Below are positions 15,294 through 23,077 of a DNA stretch of 38,382 nucleotides, in pieces. Below the pieces are notes generated by a model. The model saw only the letters and a list, made by a program, of their open reading frames with translations. It made no database searches and had not been told where the DNA came from. The stretch is from a virus. The stretch covers positions 1 to 38,382 of IMG/VR virus record IMGVR_UViG_3300042260_000169. One strand, written 5' to 3'. The position numbers were made by a program, and so were the translations under genes. Within the stretch, counting starts at the first letter, position 1. Every line of letters starts with the position of its first letter.

Positions 15294-15558
15294 TTTCCAC
15301 CCATGTATCAATATGTTCTTTAGACCAAAGACACGCATAATTCTGTTGCAGTGACTTTAGATTGTGCGCATGAACTTGTTGCAGTGCACTCAAAGTACCA
15401 TTGGGTGCTTTCAACTCTACGAACCAAGTGACACCGCCTGGCAGACAAGCGATGCGGTCAGTCACACCGCGCTGTGTAGGGCTGCGGAACTTGTAGGTGA
15501 TGCCACCCAAGCGTTGCACTGCCCAGCAAAAATATTTTTCTACTTCTTTTTCTAACAT
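15277..15558 (-). CDS. VRR-NUC domain nuclease
   Basis: This protein has 93 residues from the ATG at 15558, preceded by GGAGAA. The longer open frame from 15645 would run through the promoter and is rejected. The core RGVTDRIACLPGGVTWFVEL with K-A-P following is the PD-(D/E)XK signature of stand-alone phage VRR-NUC proteins (Asp of TDRI, then E-L-K). These are thought to be Holliday-junction-type or structure-specific nucleases. It is the first gene of the minus-strand operon. Confidence 0.88.
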   Translation of the reverse strand: MLEKEVEKYFCWAVQRLGGITYKFRSPTQRGVTDRIACLPGGVTWFVELKAPNGTLSALQQVHAHNLKSLQQNYACLWSKEHIDTWVENALPR

Positions 15559-15584
15559 AGTGTATTCTCCTGTTTGTGTAAAAG

Positions 15585-15614
15585 AATATACCACAGTAAA
15601 AAAGTTTTGCACAA
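15585..15614 (-). promoter_or_regulatory. Sigma-70-like promoter for the minus-strand helicase/nuclease operon
   Basis: On the minus strand TTGTGC (15614-15609) is followed after 18 bases by TATATT (15590-15585), with TGG just before it, an extended -10 pattern. The start would be about 20 bases before the nuclease ATG. Its -35 overlaps the -35 of the plus-strand promoter. Confidence 0.65.
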
Positions 15615-15635
15615 CAGTTATTTTTATGCTACAGT
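15607..15635 (+). promoter_or_regulatory. Sigma-70-like promoter for the replication operon
   Basis: TTGCAC (15607-15612), a 17-base spacer and TACAGT (15630-15635) with an upstream TGC extended -10. The start site would lie about 25 bases before the DUF2800 ATG at 15668. A, T-rich flanks and a GTAAAGGAAA ribosome binding site follow. Confidence 0.7.
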
Positions 15636-15667
15636 GGAATCTCAATCAATAAAGTAAAGGAAATTAA

Positions 15668-16804
15668 ATGACTATTGTCACAGCACACAGTTCAGTCGTT
15701 GGCGGTTCTACCGCCAAGCGCGTGATGAACTGCCCAGGCTCAGTAGCACTCTGCGCTACCATGCCACCAAGACCTTCTAGCAAGTACGCAGACGAAGGCA
15801 CACTCTTGCACAACATCATCTCTGAAGTATTAGAAACCGACAAGGCTCCGATTGAGTTCTTAGGTACTAAATACAACGACGTTGTGTTCACCAAAGAATT
15901 GTTAGAGGACAAGCTGTTCCCAGCCTTGGACTTGTTAGACGAAGTAGACCCTAAGAAAGAGATGGAATATGCAACTGAAACACGTGTTGGCTTTGGTGAT
16001 TTTCTTCCTGGTGTGTTCGGTAGTACCGATCTCCTTGGTCGTATTGGGTCAAAAGCTATCGTCTTGGATTGGAAGTTTGGTTCTGGCGTAGCCGTTGAAG
16101 CTGAGGAAAACCCACAGTTGATGTTCTACGCAGCTGCGGCCATGCGTACTGATGTTGCTAAGTGGGTGTTCGACGGTGCAACTGAGATTGAGTGCATCAT
16201 CGTGCAACCACCTGAAATCAAGCGTTGGACGACAACACCTGAGCGCATCAAGCAGTTTGAGCAAGAACTTAAGTTTGCTGTGCAAGAGGCGCAGAAGCCT
16301 AACGCACCGCTAGAGCATGGTGAGCACTGCCGTTGGTGTGCCGCCAAGCCTGTGTGCCCTAAGATGACAGGTGCAGTAGACCGTGCCTTGAAGTCACAGA
16401 TTGAAGCGTTGGACGTGGTTCACATCGGTGGCTACCTCAAGAACGCTGACCTGCTAGAGCAGTGGATCACTGACCTACGCGCCCTAGCGCATCAAGTGTT
16501 GGAGTCTGGCAAAGAAGTGCCAGGCTGGAAGTTGGTTGCCAAGCGCGCCACACGTCAGTGGGTGGATGAAGAACAAGCAGCCATAGCACTAGCTCAGGAT
16601 ATGAGCCATGACGAGATGTATACTAAGAAATTACTGTCGCCTGCTCAAGCAGAAAAAATCTTGAAAAAGGCGAAAAAAGAATTACCCGCTGATCAAGTAG
16701 TAGCGATTAGCTCAGGTAGTACGTTGGCACCCGTGGATGATCCACGCCCAGCGGTGTTGCAAATCGGACAGCAGTTGACCGCTGCCCTCTCTAAACTTCA
16801 ATAA
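15668..16804 (+). CDS. DUF2800-type exonuclease (Cas4/RecB-like PD-(D/E)XK)
   Basis: This is a 378-residue protein. N-terminal CPGS with Cys21, H48 in DEGTLLHNI, GVFGSTDLLGRIG (Asp121) and IVLDWKFGSG (Asp134, Lys136) form the RecB-family nuclease core; CRWCAAKPVCP near residue 230 supplies three more cysteines for an iron-sulphur cluster as in Cas4/AddB. The whole matches the phage DUF2800 family. It typically precedes a small ssDNA-binding protein and a family A polymerase, exactly as here. Likely role: end resection for recombination-coupled replication. Confidence 0.85.
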   Translation: MTIVTAHSSVVGGSTAKRVMNCPGSVALCATMPPRPSSKYADEGTLLHNIISEVLETDKAPIEFLGTKYNDVVFTKELLEDKLFPALDLLDEVDPKKEMEYATETRVGFGDFLPGVFGSTDLLGRIGSKAIVLDWKFGSGVAVEAEENPQLMFYAAAAMRTDVAKWVFDGATEIECIIVQPPEIKRWTTTPERIKQFEQELKFAVQEAQKPNAPLEHGEHCRWCAAKPVCPKMTGAVDRALKSQIEALDVVHIGGYLKNADLLEQWITDLRALAHQVLESGKEVPGWKLVAKRATRQWVDEEQAAIALAQDMSHDEMYTKKLLSPAQAEKILKKAKKELPADQVVAISSGSTLAPVDDPRPAVLQIGQQLTAALSKLQ

Positions 16805-16816
16805 GGACTTAAAATC

Positions 16817-17473
16817 ATGTCAAATTTAGTAACTTTCGGTTCAGGTAACTTACCTTCAGTAGCATCATTAACAACAGCCTTGCGCTCCATCGAAACTGAG
16901 ATTGGCCCTGCAGGGGTCGTCATCATCAAGATGGACAAGACAGGTCACTGGGTGTTCGGTGCAGACCAAACAGAAATCGAGGACGACAGCCTTTGGGCTA
17001 TCAATCCGTTTTCATTCGTGCATGGCTTTATCGCATGGGGTGACGGCGAAGTTCTTGGTGAGAAAATGGTGTCTGTATCACAGCCTTTGCCTGAGCTAGA
17101 CGCTGCTCCACCTAACGCTAAAAAAGGTTGGGAAGCACAAGTAGGCTTATCAATGAAGTGCATCTCTGGTGAAGATAAGGGCATGGAAGCGCGCTACACA
17201 ACGACTTCGGTTGGCGGTAAGCGTTCTGTTCAAGCCTTGGCTGTGGCCATCGCTACGCAAGTAGAGAAGGATCAAACCAAGCCTGTGCCTGTCGTGCTCT
17301 TGAAGAAAGAACACTACACGCACAAGTCTTATGGTCGCATTTTCACACCTGTATTCGACATCCAAGAATGGGTGACGATGGATGTTGAAGCTGCGCCTGC
17401 AGATGCACCTAAGATTGAAGCACCTGCGGCTGAAGAAGCTGCGCCTGCCTCAACTCGTCGCCGTCGTAGTTAA
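16817..17473 (+). CDS. Putative single-stranded DNA-binding protein
   Basis: This 218-residue protein has a beta-rich body (residues 40-170) and a low-complexity Ala/Pro/Glu tail that ends in RRRRS. The order DUF2800 nuclease, this protein, DNA polymerase is the one in which phage SSB-like proteins (for example the DUF2815 family) are found. Features such as WAINPFSFVHGFIAWGDGE and a LLKKEHYTHKSYGRIF segment do not prove the assignment. No catalytic motif is visible, and it is probably abundant and DNA-binding. Confidence 0.6.
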   Translation: MSNLVTFGSGNLPSVASLTTALRSIETEIGPAGVVIIKMDKTGHWVFGADQTEIEDDSLWAINPFSFVHGFIAWGDGEVLGEKMVSVSQPLPELDAAPPNAKKGWEAQVGLSMKCISGEDKGMEARYTTTSVGGKRSVQALAVAIATQVEKDQTKPVPVVLLKKEHYTHKSYGRIFTPVFDIQEWVTMDVEAAPADAPKIEAPAAEEAAPASTRRRRS

Positions 17474-17483
17474 TCAGGAGTTA

Positions 17484-17618
17484 ATGATGAAAAAAGCACT
17501 CTTAGTAGCTCTTTTGGCCTTTTCTTTTACAGCTTCAGCGGCTTGTCCGCCTCATGCACCTTACGGATGTAAGCAAGGCATGAACGGCAAGATGATTTGC
17601 GGTTGCGGTATTAGATAA
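17484..17618 (+). CDS. 44-residue secreted cysteine-rich micro-protein
   Basis: An ATGATG start follows CAGGAG at ideal spacing. MMKKALLVALLAFSFTASA is a clear Sec signal peptide (positive N-region, hydrophobic core, ASA cleavage). The mature 25 residues contain four cysteines, CPPHAPYGC and CGC near the end, so two disulphides are possible. There is no lipobox at the cleavage site (ASA-AC is a weak alternative with a cysteine two residues on). A periplasmic or outer-membrane target, such as superinfection exclusion, is possible but unproven. Confidence 0.7.
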   Translation: MMKKALLVALLAFSFTASAACPPHAPYGCKQGMNGKMICGCGIR

Positions 17619-17675
17619 CTTATAGGGGGAAAGTGGACTACCGACATGAGTACCCCACCTACAGTAAAGTAAATT

Positions 17676-19619
17676 ATGATTCTTTGGATTGATTTTGAAA
17701 CCCGTAGCCGTTGCGACTTGTTTAGTCGTGGTGTCTACAACTACGCTCAAGACGGTAGCACCGATGTGCTCTGCATGAGCTACGCATTCAATGATGAGGA
17801 TGTCCAGACATGGACGCCTGATCAACCTTTTCCTGAAGCAGTACGCAACCACAAGGGTCAAATCAGGGCGCACAACGCTGCCTTCGAGCGACTCATTTTC
17901 TGGTATGTATTGCAGATTAACTTTGAACTAGAGCAGTTCTATTGCACCGCTACGCAAGCCCGTGCCAACTGCGCGCCTGGCTCCCTTGAGGATGTCGGTC
18001 GCTTCGCTAGTGTGAACATGAAGAAAGATCACCGCGGTAGCCAACTGATTCGTCTGTTGTCTATCCCTAGAGCCGATGGCACATTCAATGACGACCCAGC
18101 CCTGATGGCTGAGATGGTTGCTTATTGCGAACAAGACGTCAGAGCCATGCGAGCCATCTCATTGGCCATGCGTGAGTTATCCAACGAGGAGTTGCTCGAC
18201 TACCATGTGAACGAGCGCATCAATGACCGTGGCGTGTTGCTTGACAAGCCCTTGGCTGAGGCAGCCGTGCGCTACGCAGGGGATGAGTTGGCTGAGATTG
18301 AGGCCTTGGTTGCTGAGGTCACGCAGGGTGAGATTACATCCGTTCGCAGCCCACGCATGAGAGAATGGGTGCTTGCCCGTGTTGGCGACCAAGCCAAGAA
18401 ACTGATGGAGAATTACAAAGATGGCGAGAAGAAATATTCAATCGACAAAACAGTTCGAGCTAACCTACTTATTCTTGCTGATGAAAACCCCGACGAAATA
18501 CCGCCGGAAGTTGCAGATGTTATCCAATGTGCGGACGACCTATGGGCGTCTAGTGTTGCAAAATTCAAGAGATTAGCGGAGTTAGCCGATGAAGAAGATC
18601 ACAGAGTTAGAGGAGCTTTTGTCTTTGCTGGCGGTAGTGCCACTGGCAGAGCTTCAAGCTATGGAGCGCAGGTACACAACTTTACACGTAAATGTGCCAA
18701 AGATCCCGACAGTGTTCGACACGCCATGGTGCGAGGACACCAAATCGTTCCTACTTACGGACGACGCGTTACGGATGTCCTTAAAGGAATGCTACGTCCC
18801 GCACTCATACCCGAACGGGGAAAATCATTAGTCGTTGCTGACTGGGCAGCGATTGAGGCTAGGGTAAACCCTTGGCTATCCAACTGCGAGGCAGGTGAGC
18901 ACAAGCTAGAGTTGTTCCGTCAAGGCGAGGATGTCTACAAGGTCAACGCTTCTGCTACGTTCCATGTGCCTGTTGAGGCTGTCAATGGTGATCAACGTCA
19001 GATTGGTAAGGTGCAAGAGCTTGCTTGCGGATTCGCAGGCGGTGTCGGTGCCTTCGCTGCGATGGGTCGTGCCTATGGCATCTTGTTGCCTGAAGCTGAA
19101 GCCAAGCGCATGGTCAATGGCTGGCGTCTGGCTAACTCATGGGCTGTGCCGTACTGGCAGAACCTTGAGAGCGCCTACACCAGAGCGATGCGCAACAAAG
19201 GACATGAGTTCAGCGCAGGTCGTGTGACCTATTTGTTTGATGGTTTACACCTATGGTATGCACTTCCGAGTGGGCGCGTGTTATGCTATCCCTTCGCCAA
19301 ATTAGACGCAGACGGAGTAACTTATGCCAAAGCTTCATGGAAGCCAGCAGCAGACGCCAAAGAATGGCCAAGAGCTAGATTATGGAAAGGATTGGCTTGT
19401 GAGAACATCACTCAAGCCGTGGCTAACGACCTGTTACGCTACAGTTTGCGCCATCTCGATGATGTGGTCTTACACGTCCACGATGAAATCGTCATCGAAA
19501 CTAGCGACCCCGAATCAGTAACAAAACAGATGGAGCAAGTCATGTGCTCAACACCTGAGTGGGCTACGGGCATTCCGTTGAACATTGAAGTGCAGACAAT
19601 GACAAGGTACGGTAAATAA
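17676..19619 (+). CDS. DNA polymerase, family A, with 3'-5' exonuclease domain
   Basis: This is a 647-residue protein. The N-terminal DnaQ-like exonuclease shows WIDFET (Asp6, Glu8), AHNAAFERL and YCEQDV. The polymerase part has motif A VVADWAAIEAR (Asp389), the O-helix QRQIGKVQEL (Arg441, Lys445), and motif C HDE at 602-604. Aligning R-x3-K to E. coli Pol I Arg754/Lys758 puts Leu449 at the Phe762 position and Phe453 at Tyr766. It is the replicative polymerase of the phage. The ATG lacks a strong Shine-Dalgarno. Codons 255-395 use a different codon style (more AGA, GGA, TTA), and an alternate-frame ORF lies there. Confidence 0.93.
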   Translation: MILWIDFETRSRCDLFSRGVYNYAQDGSTDVLCMSYAFNDEDVQTWTPDQPFPEAVRNHKGQIRAHNAAFERLIFWYVLQINFELEQFYCTATQARANCAPGSLEDVGRFASVNMKKDHRGSQLIRLLSIPRADGTFNDDPALMAEMVAYCEQDVRAMRAISLAMRELSNEELLDYHVNERINDRGVLLDKPLAEAAVRYAGDELAEIEALVAEVTQGEITSVRSPRMREWVLARVGDQAKKLMENYKDGEKKYSIDKTVRANLLILADENPDEIPPEVADVIQCADDLWASSVAKFKRLAELADEEDHRVRGAFVFAGGSATGRASSYGAQVHNFTRKCAKDPDSVRHAMVRGHQIVPTYGRRVTDVLKGMLRPALIPERGKSLVVADWAAIEARVNPWLSNCEAGEHKLELFRQGEDVYKVNASATFHVPVEAVNGDQRQIGKVQELACGFAGGVGAFAAMGRAYGILLPEAEAKRMVNGWRLANSWAVPYWQNLESAYTRAMRNKGHEFSAGRVTYLFDGLHLWYALPSGRVLCYPFAKLDADGVTYAKASWKPAADAKEWPRARLWKGLACENITQAVANDLLRYSLRHLDDVVLHVHDEIVIETSDPESVTKQMEQVMCSTPEWATGIPLNIEVQTMTRYGK

Positions 19620-19624
19620 AAAAA

Positions 19625-19647
19625 TCCCCTAGCGGTTAACTAGGGGA
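19625..19647. other. Hairpin between polymerase and primase-helicase genes
   Basis: Perfect 8-bp arms (TCCCCTAG / CTAGGGGA) enclose a 7-base loop. A run of A precedes the stem, so on the minus strand it reads as stem plus T-tract, a rho-independent terminator for antisense transcripts. On the plus strand no T-tract follows, so it is more likely an mRNA processing or stability site. AGAAAGG and the ATG of the next gene follow. Confidence 0.6.
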
Positions 19648-19667
19648 CTCAACAGAAAGGTACAACA

Positions 19668-21983
19668 ATGATTAGCTTTACGGAATATATCACAAAATTA
19701 GCACCTGAGGGTGAAACAGCCCTAGTAGTCAAACAAAAGCCACAACTGAAGGACGGTGAGCTACAGTTCCATGCCGATGGCGCTGTCAAGTGTACATGGC
19801 CTGCTTACCTACCGACCACTAAGATGAAACAGGGTGAGTCATGGTACGGTAACACAGGCTCGTTCATCATCGACCGCTTCGAAGAAGGTCGTGTGTCTGC
19901 GTCTGCTGCCAACTGCGAGTACGTCCTTGTGATGATGCTTGATGACGTGGGCGACCCTGCCAAGACAACCCAAACGCCTGACCTGCCACCAACGTGGATT
20001 ATGGAAACGTCTGAGGGTTCGTTCCAATGGGGTTACGCTTTCTCTGAGCAACCGACCAAGGGTGACTACACCGCAGCCATCAAAGCCATCGCTGAAGCAG
20101 GCTACTGCGACAAGGGCGCGACCAACGCAGTGCGTAACTTCCGTCTGCCAGGATCAGTCAATATCAAGCCTGGTCGTAATAACTTTGAGGCTCGTTTGGT
20201 TGAGTTCCACCCTGAGCGTGAGTACACCCTAGAGCAAATCTGCGAGGCTCTTGATGTCGTGCCTGCTGAAGCGGACACGACTGCTAACGCGCCGATTCGC
20301 TTGAAAGACACAGGTCAAGACTCAGTGGTTACGTGGATGAACGACAACGGTATGGTGCTGAATGCACCGAACGGTGAGGGTTGGATGGGCGTTGTCTGTC
20401 CTAACCATGCCGAGCATACCGATGGCAACCCTGAAGCGCGCTACAAGCCACTTGATCGTTCGTTCTGTTGCTTGCACTCACATTGCGTGGACTTGGACAC
20501 CAACACCTTCTTGAAGTGGGTGGGTGAGAATGGTGGCCCTAAAGTGACGGCTGGTCTGCGTGATGAGTTGATGGCTGAGGTCATGGAGCAGGCTCTGTCT
20601 AAGCTAACACCAACTGAGATGTTCAACGATGACGCAGCGCAGCGTATTCTTGAGATTGAGCGTAAAGAGCTTGGCCGTGTTCAAAAGGCCGAATGGTATG
20701 AGCGCTTCGCCTATATTCAAGACGACGAGTCTTACTTTGATCTGCGTGATCGCCGTGAGATCAGTCGCTCTACATTTAACGCCCTGTATAGGCACGTGGA
20801 CTGTAAATCTCTACACAGTGGGCGCCGAGTCGAAGCCTCTGTCTGTTTTGATGAGAACCGTCAAGCTATGGGCGCCAAGGCGTTGGTTGGTATCACTTAC
20901 GCAGCCGGTGAGTCCATGGTCGTTGCGCGCGATGGTGATTTGTATGGCAACCGTTGGCGTGATGCGCGCCCTGAAGTCGGAGCAGATGCGCCTGTCGGCG
21001 ACATTTCCATGTGGCTTGATCACTGCAAAACGTTAGTTCCGGAAGAATCCGAGTTGGAGCACCTGTTCGATATTATGGCGTTCAAAGTTCAGCACCCTGA
21101 GATCAAGATTAACCATGCTGTTTTGCACGCCGGCGACGAAGGTAGCGGGAAAGATACATTTTGGGCGCCGTTTATTTGGGCGGTCTGTGGGCCACACCTT
21201 AAAAACCGCGGGATCATGGATAACAACTCAATCAATTCTCAATGGGGCTACCAACTCGAGTCGGAGATCCTGTTGATCAACGAATTAAAAGAGCCCGACG
21301 CCGCCACGCGTCGCCAATTAGCTAACCAATTAAAACCAATCATAGCCGCGCCGCCTGAAACGTTACCGATCAATCGTAAGGGGCTGCACCCGTATCAAAT
21401 GGCTAACCGCCTGTTCGTCCTAGCGTTTTCAAATGATCCCGTCCCTATTTCATTGGCCTCACAGGATCGCCGCTGGTTCGCGATCTGGTCTACTGCTACT
21501 CGAATGGATCCGTCTGTCGCTCATAAAATTTGGACTTGGTATAGATCCGGCGGTTTTCAATCTATCGCCCGTTGGTTTTATCAGCGCGACGTCCGAGCCT
21601 TTAACCCTGCCGCAGCGCCACCAATGACCGAGTTTAAGGCTAACCTGGTCGAGCACGGCATGAGCATGGCGGAAAGCTATCTAGTCGAAATGATGCGCAC
21701 TCGGTCAAGCGAGTTTCAGCGCGGCGTCATTGGCTCGCCGTTTCACTCTATTTGTGATCGCTTGGCGGGATCCGCGCCGGCGGGCGTCAAGATCCCACAG
21801 GCTGCACTCTTGCACGCGTTAAAAGAAGCGGGCTGGATCGATTGCGGGCGCCTCATGTCGCGCGATTATCCTAGCAAAAAGCACGTTTTCGCAGCGCCTG
21901 AGGTGTTCGCGTCGCTTAGTAAGTCCGAGCTAAGGCGAGCCGTTGAAGAAACGCCCGCGCCCGCCCTAGTGCGCGTTAAATAG
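19668..21983 (+). CDS. Primase-helicase: RepB-like primase domain plus SF3-type (DUF5906/D5-like) ATPase
   Basis: This is a 771-residue protein. Residues about 1-200 resemble the RepB/archaeal-type primase fold of phage replication proteins. A Cys/His stretch near 265 (CCLHSHC) suggests a zinc site. The helicase has Walker A HAGDEGSGKDTF (Lys495), a Walker B-like ILLINELKE, and motif C in QMANRLFVLAFSND, as in SF3 helicases of phage and plasmid primases. It should unwind DNA and prime for the family A polymerase. Base composition and codon use change at about codon 455, just before Walker A, indicating a mosaic gene. Confidence 0.85.
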   Translation: MISFTEYITKLAPEGETALVVKQKPQLKDGELQFHADGAVKCTWPAYLPTTKMKQGESWYGNTGSFIIDRFEEGRVSASAANCEYVLVMMLDDVGDPAKTTQTPDLPPTWIMETSEGSFQWGYAFSEQPTKGDYTAAIKAIAEAGYCDKGATNAVRNFRLPGSVNIKPGRNNFEARLVEFHPEREYTLEQICEALDVVPAEADTTANAPIRLKDTGQDSVVTWMNDNGMVLNAPNGEGWMGVVCPNHAEHTDGNPEARYKPLDRSFCCLHSHCVDLDTNTFLKWVGENGGPKVTAGLRDELMAEVMEQALSKLTPTEMFNDDAAQRILEIERKELGRVQKAEWYERFAYIQDDESYFDLRDRREISRSTFNALYRHVDCKSLHSGRRVEASVCFDENRQAMGAKALVGITYAAGESMVVARDGDLYGNRWRDARPEVGADAPVGDISMWLDHCKTLVPEESELEHLFDIMAFKVQHPEIKINHAVLHAGDEGSGKDTFWAPFIWAVCGPHLKNRGIMDNNSINSQWGYQLESEILLINELKEPDAATRRQLANQLKPIIAAPPETLPINRKGLHPYQMANRLFVLAFSNDPVPISLASQDRRWFAIWSTATRMDPSVAHKIWTWYRSGGFQSIARWFYQRDVRAFNPAAAPPMTEFKANLVEHGMSMAESYLVEMMRTRSSEFQRGVIGSPFHSICDRLAGSAPAGVKIPQAALLHALKEAGWIDCGRLMSRDYPSKKHVFAAPEVFASLSKSELRRAVEETPAPALVRVK

Positions 21984-21984
21984 A

Positions 21985-22019
21985 TAAAAGAAAAGCCGGC
22001 GTATAGCCGGCTCTTTTTT
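21985..22019. terminator. Bidirectional rho-independent terminator
   Basis: AGCCGGC (21994-22000), loop GTATA, GCCGGCT (22006-22012), then C and six T. The sequence before the stem is A-rich, so it also works on the minus strand. It separates the converging replication operon (+) and the 22-24 kb accessory operon (-). Confidence 0.9.
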
Positions 22020-22032
22020 GGGTGCTGCGGGG

Positions 22033-22095
22033 TTATAAATCTAGCAAAATGACCATGACCGCCGCGAGCGCTAAGGCTGCAATTAAAACAATCAT
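22033..22095 (-). CDS. 20-residue hydrophobic micro-protein (candidate)
   Basis: The frame starts at ATG 22095, overlapping the stop of the 83-residue gene (ATGA), and ends TAA at 22033, just before the operon terminator. It encodes MIVLIAALALAAVMVILLDL, a single membrane-spanning helix. Coupling and a weak AAGG upstream support translation; the very small size keeps confidence low. Confidence 0.4.
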   Translation of the reverse strand: MIVLIAALALAAVMVILLDL

Positions 22096-22343
22096 AGGGC
22101 GGCCTTTTGGTATAAAACCGGCGCAACTATACCGGCTAAGGGATCTTTTTCCGCGTGATCATACGCATAATAGTCGCGCACGCCTTGAGCGTAGCCGTCG
22201 CCATATAATGACTGGTGCGCGGCCGTAAACTTGGCGACGTCTGGCAACTCTGGCCGGCATTCATCAACGCGATAAGTTGCGCGGCCGTCGCGATAGCCTA
22301 CGGCGTAGGCGTACGCATCACTATAAAATTCAGTTGTTTTCAT
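22092..22343 (-). CDS. Small hypothetical protein, Tyr/Asp-rich
   Basis: This 83-residue protein has many Tyr, Asp and Gly residues (SDAYAYAVGYRDGRATYRVD and GDGYAQGVRDYYAYDH). Similar short tyrosine-rich proteins occur in early regions of phages without known function. A strong GAGGGG precedes the ATG. Confidence 0.7.
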   Translation of the reverse strand: MKTTEFYSDAYAYAVGYRDGRATYRVDECRPELPDVAKFTAAHQSLYGDGYAQGVRDYYAYDHAEKDPLAGIVAPVLYQKAAL

Positions 22344-22345
22344 AA

Positions 22346-22546
22346 TTAACCCCTCATTATGGTTTTATACGGTTCGCCGTATATGTTAGTGAATAGCTCG
22401 ATCCGGTGCGGGCGCCCGCCGGCGTAACCCGCCGCCCACTTGAGCACGCCGCGCTCGCTTTTTAGGTGTGAGATCAACGCGCGGTTATTCATACCCACGC
22501 TATCAAAGCCGCCCGCGTTGTTTTGTTTTGTGATTATTGCGCGCAT
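22346..22546 (-). CDS. Small hypothetical basic protein
   Basis: This 66-residue protein has basic character (RALISHLKSERGVLKWAAGY) and a GGRPHRIELFTNIYGEPYKT segment. It overlaps the preceding gene by 13 bases. Unknown role. Confidence 0.65.
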   Translation of the reverse strand: MRAIITKQNNAGGFDSVGMNNRALISHLKSERGVLKWAAGYAGGRPHRIELFTNIYGEPYKTIMRG

Positions 22547-23010
22547 AACGTCGCCCCCTCAATTTGAGCCGCTAGATCAAGCGCGTCAAAATGTTTTCGC
22601 TGCGCACGTTTAGCGTTGTTTTTAATGCGCTCGACATAGTGAGCCGTGAGATCAAAACCGTCGATAAATTTGTAAGCGGCTTTCAACGCTTGATCGCTTT
22701 TTTTCATGGCTGCGTCAAGATCCAGGCGCGCTACTTCGTCGCCGTATATATCAAAAATGGCGTAACGAAAACCCCGCGCGGTGCGCTCATAATTGGTATA
22801 GCTGCTATCCACTACTAAGAATAAGAGCCCGCTGCACGTTTCACGGGCGTAAGATATACGGGCGCCAAAGTAGCGCAGCGTTTCGGGCGTCGCGTAGTAA
22901 TTGCGCCCGGCTAGATTTTCTTGAGCGTTAAATTTTGCATAGCTTGATTTATGGCTATAAAGGCGCTCGCCGGCGCGTTGCATAATTGCTGCTAATTCAT
23001 TGTTTTCCAT
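22534..23010 (-). CDS. Conserved phage hypothetical protein
   Basis: This 158-residue protein contains NYYATPETLRYFGARISYAR, a hydrophobic core FLVVDSSYTNYERTARGFRY, then IFDIYGDEV and a helical, basic C-terminus. I recognise the theme as a small conserved protein in phages with similar early regions, function unknown. Its leader ends CTACAAA before ATG, as in the clamp gene. Confidence 0.75.
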   Translation of the reverse strand: MENNELAAIMQRAGERLYSHKSSYAKFNAQENLAGRNYYATPETLRYFGARISYARETCSGLLFLVVDSSYTNYERTARGFRYAIFDIYGDEVARLDLDAAMKKSDQALKAAYKFIDGFDLTAHYVERIKNNAKRAQRKHFDALDLAAQIEGATLCAQ

Positions 23011-23077
23011 TTTGTAGATCCTTTACTTTAATTTATGAGGGGCGCCGCCAATGCTGCGCAGCGCCCAGGGGTAACAC

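Noticed and set aside
18931-19227. Second +1-frame ORF in DNA polymerase
   Set aside because: Composition (Ser/Leu/Cys/Met-rich) looks like a frame shadow and no ribosome binding site was seen.
19625-19647. Plus-strand terminator between polymerase and primase-helicase
   Set aside because: No T-tract follows the stem on the plus strand; it fits a minus-strand terminator or an RNA-stability hairpin.
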